Shown: positions 58,795-64,000 of the stretch, piece after piece
Layout of the letters: each line of letters starts with the position of its first letter
Position numbering within the stretch: position 1 is the stretch's first letter
NCBI GenBank assembly: GCA_963971305.1
Contig: OZ020303.1
Location: 33,096,106-33,160,105 of the forward strand
Direction: 5' to 3'
DNA: 64,000 nt
Source of the DNA: Arcuatula senhousia
Lineage: Eukaryota > Mollusca > Bivalvia > Mytilida > Mytilidae
Translations under genes and position numbers: made by a program
Notes under the pieces: model-generated
What the model was told of the DNA's origin: nothing
Databases searched by the model: none
What the model saw: the letters and a program-made list of their open reading frames with translations, nothing else

Positions 58795-59160
58795 ATAGTT
58801 TACATTCTTACCCTTTAACCATATATATAATTACTCCATATGATAAGACAACTCATTTGGTATCTTGGGGGGGGGTCATGCCCCGACCCCTCAAATAACA
58901 AAATAGCTAATATATGGAAACCATTTATATCCCTACCCTTTAATCATATATATTATTACTCCTTAAGATAAGACGAATCATTTTGTACCATAGCAGGGTC
59001 TGGGGGGGTCATTCCCCACCCCTCCAATGATAAAATACTAGATATTCTGAAAAAGATTGAGATCCCCACCTTATAACCATATATAATTACCTTTTATGAT
59101 AAGATTAATCAACGGGTACTGAACGGGGTCATGCCCCACTCCTTCAAATGACAAAATATT
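58795..59160 (+). repeat. Tandem repeat of about 130 bp, three degenerate units
   Basis: Each unit has ccctttaaccatatatat-like sequence, atgataagac, a (g)n tract and gtcatgccccgacccctcaa-like sequence. Confidence 0.75.
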
Positions 59161-60060
59161 TATCGTTGCGGGATTTCATTTAATGTCCCATAAGATGCCA
59201 TATTTTCCATTTAGTTGTCACGAATTTAGCCATATCTAAGTGATGAATATGAAAAGGACAATAAAATGAAAATGAGATCAATCGGGGATGAAAGTCTTGA
59301 CTGACACTGGAAAAGATGGAATGGGTAGGATCAGGCAATTTCGCCTCATGCATGGGAGGCCACTCTTATCGACACCAGAAACAGAGGGGTTTTTTTTAAC
59401 CTGCGAGGATGGTTACATATTTCCAACCCACAATGTACCCTTATGGTTAGCGTGCAGGTTTTCCTTTCCACACTATAGCCGGATGACCCCGGCATTCATT
59501 ATGATTATCCGTTTGCCTACCTTGGGACATTATTCCAGTCGCTCTATGGTTAAAGGGTCTGACTGATGGATTTTATTAGTCGTGACTATAGGCTGAAGAG
59601 CCTCTGCAGCGACTTTGTGCCATGGGTCGGCCAGCCAATGACACACCACCGCCAGTGTTAGCTGCTCCGGAGTTCCTTTGTTATCGCTGAAGCAGGGCCC
59701 GTCTTCCATCAAAGGGAGGTACTGATAGGAATTCTGGTTTAAGGGGCTTGATTGGACAGCTCAAATACAGCGAAGCCGAGTACGGGATTTCATGAAGTAA
59801 AAATCAGGATTATAAAATGGTGAATGAAAAGCAGGAAAATTTATGAAACAGTACAATGGTTTCTTTTTATTCCAACCACTGATATTTGGAATGGAGCACC
59901 AGCATGGGTCCAATATCGCTTATCGTGGTGTTCGATGTCAAGATTTTCGCCTACCTACTCATTTTTAAGGTCTGACCTTTATTATTTTGACCTAATTTAC
60001 ATTTTTGTTTTTAAGCTTCAACAAAAAATAACTTAGGTTATATATCGATTAGTAAGTTGA
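59161..60060. other. Non-coding; unusually GC-rich patch of unknown origin
   Basis: 59280-59760 is richer in G+C than its surroundings. It has short open frames on both strands (plus 59288-59566, minus 59712-59530) without recognised motifs. It could be part of an unknown repeat or decayed coding sequence. Confidence 0.35.
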
Positions 60061-61170
60061 TCGTTACACAGTTTTGTCAATAAGCGGGAATGGACTTTCA
60101 ACATTTTCAAATTTGTAAGTGATAACCCATCCTTATATTAAGAAACACGGCCAGCATCCAAAGCATGCATTGTGCTAAGCATTACTTGGTGGACTTTCCA
60201 TTCCAATGAGGTTGATTTGGCACTTGTCTTTAAGTGGGAGTTGACATAAAATTCTTCTGTAAGTGGTCACCCATACGGAAAGTATGGCCACAACCAGCAA
60301 CTGAAGCATACATTGTGCTAAGCCTCACTAGGTGCACCTACCATACCAATATGATCGAATGGGCACATGTCTGTAAGCGGGTATGGACTTAAAGATGTCT
60401 TCTGTATGGGGCCATTCTTGTGGTAAATGTTGGTAACAGCCAAAATGCGTTGTGATAAGCATGTCTAGGTGCACTTTCTAGTACAATATGTTAAAGTGAC
60501 ACCTGTCTGTACGTGAACATGGTATGGACTTTAAGCATTCTTCTGTAAGTTGTCATCTATGCAGAAAAACAGGTCACAGACAGTATTCGAAGCATGCATT
60601 TGTGCTAGGTATCACTAGGTGCACGTTCCATATCAATAAAGTTGATGTGGCACTTGTCTGTTAGCGGAAATGGACTTTTTTTCTATTTTTCTATAAGTAG
60701 CCATTCATGCCATTTATGCCAAAAATGAAGGTCAAAACCAGCATTCAAAGCATGTGTTGTGCTAAGCATTACTAGGAGCACCTACCATACCACTATGGTT
60801 GGTGTGACACTTGTCTGTAAGCGGGAATAGACTTTAACCATTCATCTGTAGGTGGGGTACTATGCTTAGCATCACTAGGTTCACTTACAATACCAATGTA
60901 GTTGATGTAAGCGGGAATTGATTTTGACCATTCTTAGTTGGGCACTCTACATAGAATCGCTAGGTGTACCTATTATTGTGGCACTTGTGGACTCTAACCA
61001 TTCTTTTGTAACATCCATTCATGTGGATTATGTAGGTCACAGTCAGCATCTGAAACATGCGTTGTGTTTAGCATCATTAGAGATCCTCTACCATACCAAT
61101 TTGGTTGATGTAGCACTTGTCTGGTCTGTACTTGCGGGTATGGACCTTAACCAATCTTCTGTAAGTGGAT
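60061..61170 (+). repeat. Degenerate tandem array of about 140-bp units
   Basis: Markers gcgggaatggactttcaac, catgcattgtgctaagcat and ccataccaatatggttgatg recur in the same order about eight times. Later units are shortened (near 60860 and 60950). Confidence 0.8.
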
Positions 61171-61194
61171 TTGTACACCGACGCCGACGCACGG

Positions 61195-61400
61195 GGTATC
61201 ACATTCCTGTACCAAGTCAGGACCATTGCGATCCACAAATTCTCCGGTATGACTGATTCGTTTTTGTCATTTTCTCTGGACTATGAGATTGATCATTCAA
61301 GTTCGGTAGTTTTGTTATTACCTTTAATTTACTACAACCAAGCCAATGTCGCTGCTGGTGGAGTGATAATTCCCCGAGGGCATTGCAACTTGGTAGCTTT
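61195..61400 (+). repeat. Dispersed repeat and a scrap of the hammerhead repeat
   Basis: 61195-61325 is the inverse of 42779-42895. 61345-61382 (gctgctggtggagtgataat, tccccgagg) resembles the retrozyme segment without its ribozyme. Confidence 0.65.
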
Positions 61401-61542
61401 TTTTAGCAATTATGAAAAATTACAAAATTCAGAACTCGATGCCGACTAGGACGTCTCCCGGATTACCAAGGTCCTCCTTTGCTACATCTAGGAACAAGGT
61501 AGCAAATGAAGTTGTTGTTCTTATGAATATCCTTAAGGATAC

Positions 61543-62066
61543 TGTGATGCTGGTATTTTTCTTGTGCGAGAGGTTTTTAATGAATTTTGTTACGGCGAAC
61601 GTTTTCCGATAGTAAAAAGTTCCTAATATGGTTTTAAATGTTTAGTGGCAACGGTGCAAGACTTTCCACAACAAAACAATATTAAATTCCAACAATAAAT
61701 TTATTTACGAATTCGGATGCGTCAGGTCAAAGCGCTGACTCCAAAACTGCCACATTCAATATTACAAAAAAATATATATCTTTTTTACAACTTAATCATG
61801 GATTAATTCACAACTTACGTACTTTGATATTCAAACAAGATTATATCTATGACACAATAAAGACTAATGGAAATTGAGTAACATTACAAGTATACATCTA
61901 ATCTTAATCTAACCTCAGAGAAAATATCTTATTATTTTAAAAGGTGACAAGAATTTTAACTTGATTTTGAACAAAAAGTGAAATAAGAATATTTAAAGTC
62001 CATAAAAGAACAAAAAAGTTTAAACATAAAAATATCACAAATTTTAAGTCCATTTCCGGCATGACA
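61543..62066 (-). repeat. 3' LTR
   Basis: Matches 63032-63567 except for small indels (for example, gtaaacaattt is absent here) and a few substitutions. High similarity indicates a young insertion. Confidence 0.92.
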
Positions 62067-62156
62067 GATTCCTCCCGGGTTAAATTGAGACGCGTCCCGC
62101 GTCTCCCGGTTATTATTGTCAATTTGGTATTATGTATGTCAATTTATAATTTGAAG

Positions 62157-62945
62157 CTATCTATAAAAACGATTCCGATGATTTCTTGTCCGTCTTACAG
62201 GTTGATGGAAATGTGCTTCTGGAATCCAACTTTGCTCCTCGGACAACTCTTCGATCTTTTTATTTAAAACATCAACTTGCTGAACTTGCAGTTTTAAGTC
62301 CTGGATTAATTGTTCTGCTTTTGACAATTTACCTTGTAGTGCGACATTTTCCTTTTTGAACTTTTCACTCTCTTTATACACTTCTTCATATCTTAGTTTG
62401 GCTATAACAAACAATGTGTCCTTTCCGATGTTTTCCTGTTCTAATTGTAAGACTTTGGATTGGGCTTCTTGTAACTGTTGACGCAGATTCAACACGGACT
62501 GGTTTAGCAATTTGTTTGCCTTTTCGGCTTTAATAACTTTATTTTCCATCACTTTGTTGTACTTTTTCAATTTTTCTTTTATACTTTTTAATTCAGCTTT
62601 CAGTCCTTCTGATGTGCTTATACAGTTCAAGAACGCCGATCCACGAAATCCATTAAATGGCATTTCTCTTAACCCACGTTTTGCTTCATTGTACTCCTTC
62701 ATCCGACGGGAATCGCGATCTTTTTTCTTCTGTGATTTGGTCGGTTTTCGAGCTGTTAAAGTGTTCTTTGGCGCAGACCAGCATCGGTTCGCAAAATGTC
62801 CGAACTTGTGACAATTAAAACACTGTTTCATGTTAGCTTTGCACTGTCCAAATATATGATGTTGTCCACATTTTCTACACAACGGTCCGTGCATAGCTGG
62901 ATAGTTATTCCATAAGCTCCATTGTGGTCTAAAATTAAAGTCCAT
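62157..62945 (-). CDS. Gag-like protein with two zinc knuckles and a long coiled coil
   Basis: 262 codons, intact, the only gene of the LTR element. Near residues 24-36 is CRKCGQHHIFGQC, a knuckle with one residue fewer than usual before the histidine. Near 42-55 is CFNCHKFGHFANRC, a canonical CX2CX4HX4C knuckle. A basic stretch follows (KPTKSQKKKDRDSRR). Residues about 110-235 are heptad-rich (LKSIKEKLKKYNK, LRQQLQEAQSKVLQLEQEN) and should form a coiled coil. A basic tail ends RRTRNHRNRFYR. Zinc knuckles at the N-terminus, before the coiled coil, reverse the usual Gag order. Function is probably RNA binding and assembly of particles supplied by another element. Start: first ATG, 86 bp inside the 5' LTR edge. 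Confidence 0.8.
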   Translation of the reverse strand: MDFNFRPQWSLWNNYPAMHGPLCRKCGQHHIFGQCKANMKQCFNCHKFGHFANRCWSAPKNTLTARKPTKSQKKKDRDSRRMKEYNEAKRGLREMPFNGFRGSAFLNCISTSEGLKAELKSIKEKLKKYNKVMENKVIKAEKANKLLNQSVLNLRQQLQEAQSKVLQLEQENIGKDTLFVIAKLRYEEVYKESEKFKKENVALQGKLSKAEQLIQDLKLQVQQVDVLNKKIEELSEEQSWIPEAHFHQPVRRTRNHRNRFYR

Positions 62946-63031
62946 ATTAAATTGGGGAATTCTTCACTTAAATGCAAACGGGATCGTGTGTTGTGCTAAA
63001 AAGACAACACGCCTCGGGTTACTCCGCCAAA

Positions 63032-63567
63032 TGTGATGCTGGTATTTTTCTTGTGCGAGAGGTTTTTAATGAATTTTGTTACGGCGAACGTTTTCCGATA
63101 GTAAAAAGTTCCTAATATGGTTTTAAATGTTTAGTGGCAACGGTGCAAGACTTTCCACAACAAAACAATATGTAAACAATTTTAAATTCCAACAATAAAT
63201 TTATTTACGAATTCGGATGCGTCAGGTCAAAGCGCTGACTCCAAAACTGCTACATTCAATATTACAAAAAAAATATATATCGTTTTTACAACTTAATCAT
63301 GAATTAATTCACAACTTACGTACTTTGTTATTCAAACAAGATTATATCTATGACACAATAAAGACTAATGGAAATTGAGTAACATTACAAGTATACATCT
63401 AATCTTAATCTAACCTCAGAGAAAATATCTTATTATTTTAAAAGGTGACAAGAATTTTAACTTGATTTTGAACAAAAAGTGAAATAAGAATATTTAAAGT
63501 CCATAAAAGAACAAAAAAGTTTAAACATAAAAATATCACAAATTTTAAGTCCATTTCCGGCATGACA
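63032..63567 (-). repeat. 5' LTR
   Basis: Partner of 61543-62066. An AATAAA-like aacaataaattt block is present in both LTRs on the plus strand. Confidence 0.92.
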
Positions 63568-64000
63568 ATACCACCAATTTGACTTTTGTTCAGCCAGAGG
63601 GTAACTCATTTCAAAAACATCAAAACATCAGATTCATTTCAAATTATCAAACCATGTTCTATTAAACTCAATGACGTTCTAAAATCATCCTCACTACCTA
63701 CTATTTCGACATGCAGATCTAAAACCGGTAAAAAATCAACTTGCAAGACCTGTGATATGCTTATTATTTCTCCTGAATTTTCCAGTAACTTAAACGGTAA
63801 AGCTTACCAAACCCTTTCTCACGACCCTCTGGACTGTTCTACCGGAAAAGTCATTTACGGAATTGAGTGTACTTTATGTGGACTGTTGTATGTCGGTGAA
63901 ACCAAAAATTCATTGCGTTCTCGCATGTATGGTCATATGTATGACACCAAAAATTCTGATTATCGGGTTTTGTATAACCACTTTAATCAACCTAACCATG

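Larger units (their letters stand above)
61543..63567 (-). mobile_element. 2.0-kb LTR retrotransposon, non-autonomous, Gag-like gene only
   Basis: Direct repeats of 524 bp (61543-62066) and 536 bp (63032-63567) start TGTGATGC and end GCATGACA, with TG...CA termini. ATAC flanks both ends (61539-61542, 63568-63571). The coding strand is minus, so the 5' LTR is 63567-63032. Just inside it, TGGCGGAGTAACCCGAGG (63029-63012) is a possible primer-binding site; GGGAGGAA next to the 3' LTR is a possible polypurine tract. The interior is only about 965 bp and has no protease, RT or integrase. Confidence 0.9.
61412..64000 (+). pseudogene. Penelope-like element coding region with GIY-YIG domain, interrupted by an LTR element
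   Basis: An open frame at 61412-61542 (SSFATSRNKVANEVVVLMNI) continues beyond the inserted LTR element at 63568 (NLTFVQPEGNSF). After a frameshift near 63660 a second frame runs to the window end. It has a Cys cluster (STCRSKTGKKSTCKTC), then VIYGIECTLCGLLYVGETKN, where IYG...LYVG is the GIY-YIG core, followed by LRSRMYGHM with the conserved arginine, and YNHFNQPNH. A GIY-YIG nuclease C-terminal to RT is the hallmark of endonuclease-bearing PLEs, where it nicks target DNA. The window ends inside it. Relation of the 61412 part to a PLE is inferred from position only. Confidence 0.7.

Overview
The window is AT-rich eukaryotic DNA. It has one spliced host gene and a very dense, nested load of mobile elements and tandem repeats. 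The content fits a bivalve mollusc, probably a mussel close to Mytilus. The grounds are a clockwork-orange-type bHLH gene, many truncated Penelope-like (PLE) reverse-transcriptase fragments, a Ngaro-type tyrosine-recombinase retrotransposon, GTCGTC-rich dispersed repeats, and hammerhead-ribozyme repeats of the metazoan retrozyme kind. The species call is inference.

Layout. 0.5-1.9 kb: a broken C2H2 zinc-finger sequence split by a dispersed repeat. 4-6.6 kb: PLE RT fragments, one split by a 999-bp element with an 8-bp target-site duplication (TSD). 6.8-11.8 kb: a 2.4-kb unit duplicated in tandem, with partial inverted copies at 13.8 kb and 17.0-18.0 kb. 16.1-25.7 kb: the one convincing host gene, a five-exon bHLH repressor of the clockwork orange type, with repeat-filled introns. 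25.9-34.8 kb: a nearly complete Ngaro-like element on the minus strand, with split direct repeats in the order A1-ORFs-B1-A2-B2. Its recombinase is broken by a 3.3-kb TIR element carrying a 248-bp satellite and by a 208-bp MITE, both flanked by TA. 35-53 kb: PLE remnants, MITE candidates, GTCGTC-family repeats, a 41-bp minisatellite and one hammerhead monomer. 53.6-58.2 kb: a tandem array of about 355-bp hammerhead repeats on the minus strand, then a head-to-tail pair on the plus strand. 58-61.2 kb: further tandem repeats. 61.4-64 kb: a PLE-like coding region ending in a GIY-YIG domain, interrupted by a small LTR retrotransposon that encodes only a zinc-knuckle Gag-like protein.

Main result. 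The 355-360 bp repeats carry all parts of a type I hammerhead self-cleaving ribozyme: a CTGATGA core, a 4-bp stem II, GAAA, a very short stem III, a GTC cleavage triplet, and a CGCCT/AGGCG stem I. Twelve motifs are present and five match the consensus fully. Defective variants recur every second monomer in a 709-bp dimer pattern, so the array probably grew by DNA-level duplication. Small circular-RNA retrozymes are known in metazoans, and PLE machinery is thought to mobilise them. PLE relics lie around these arrays.
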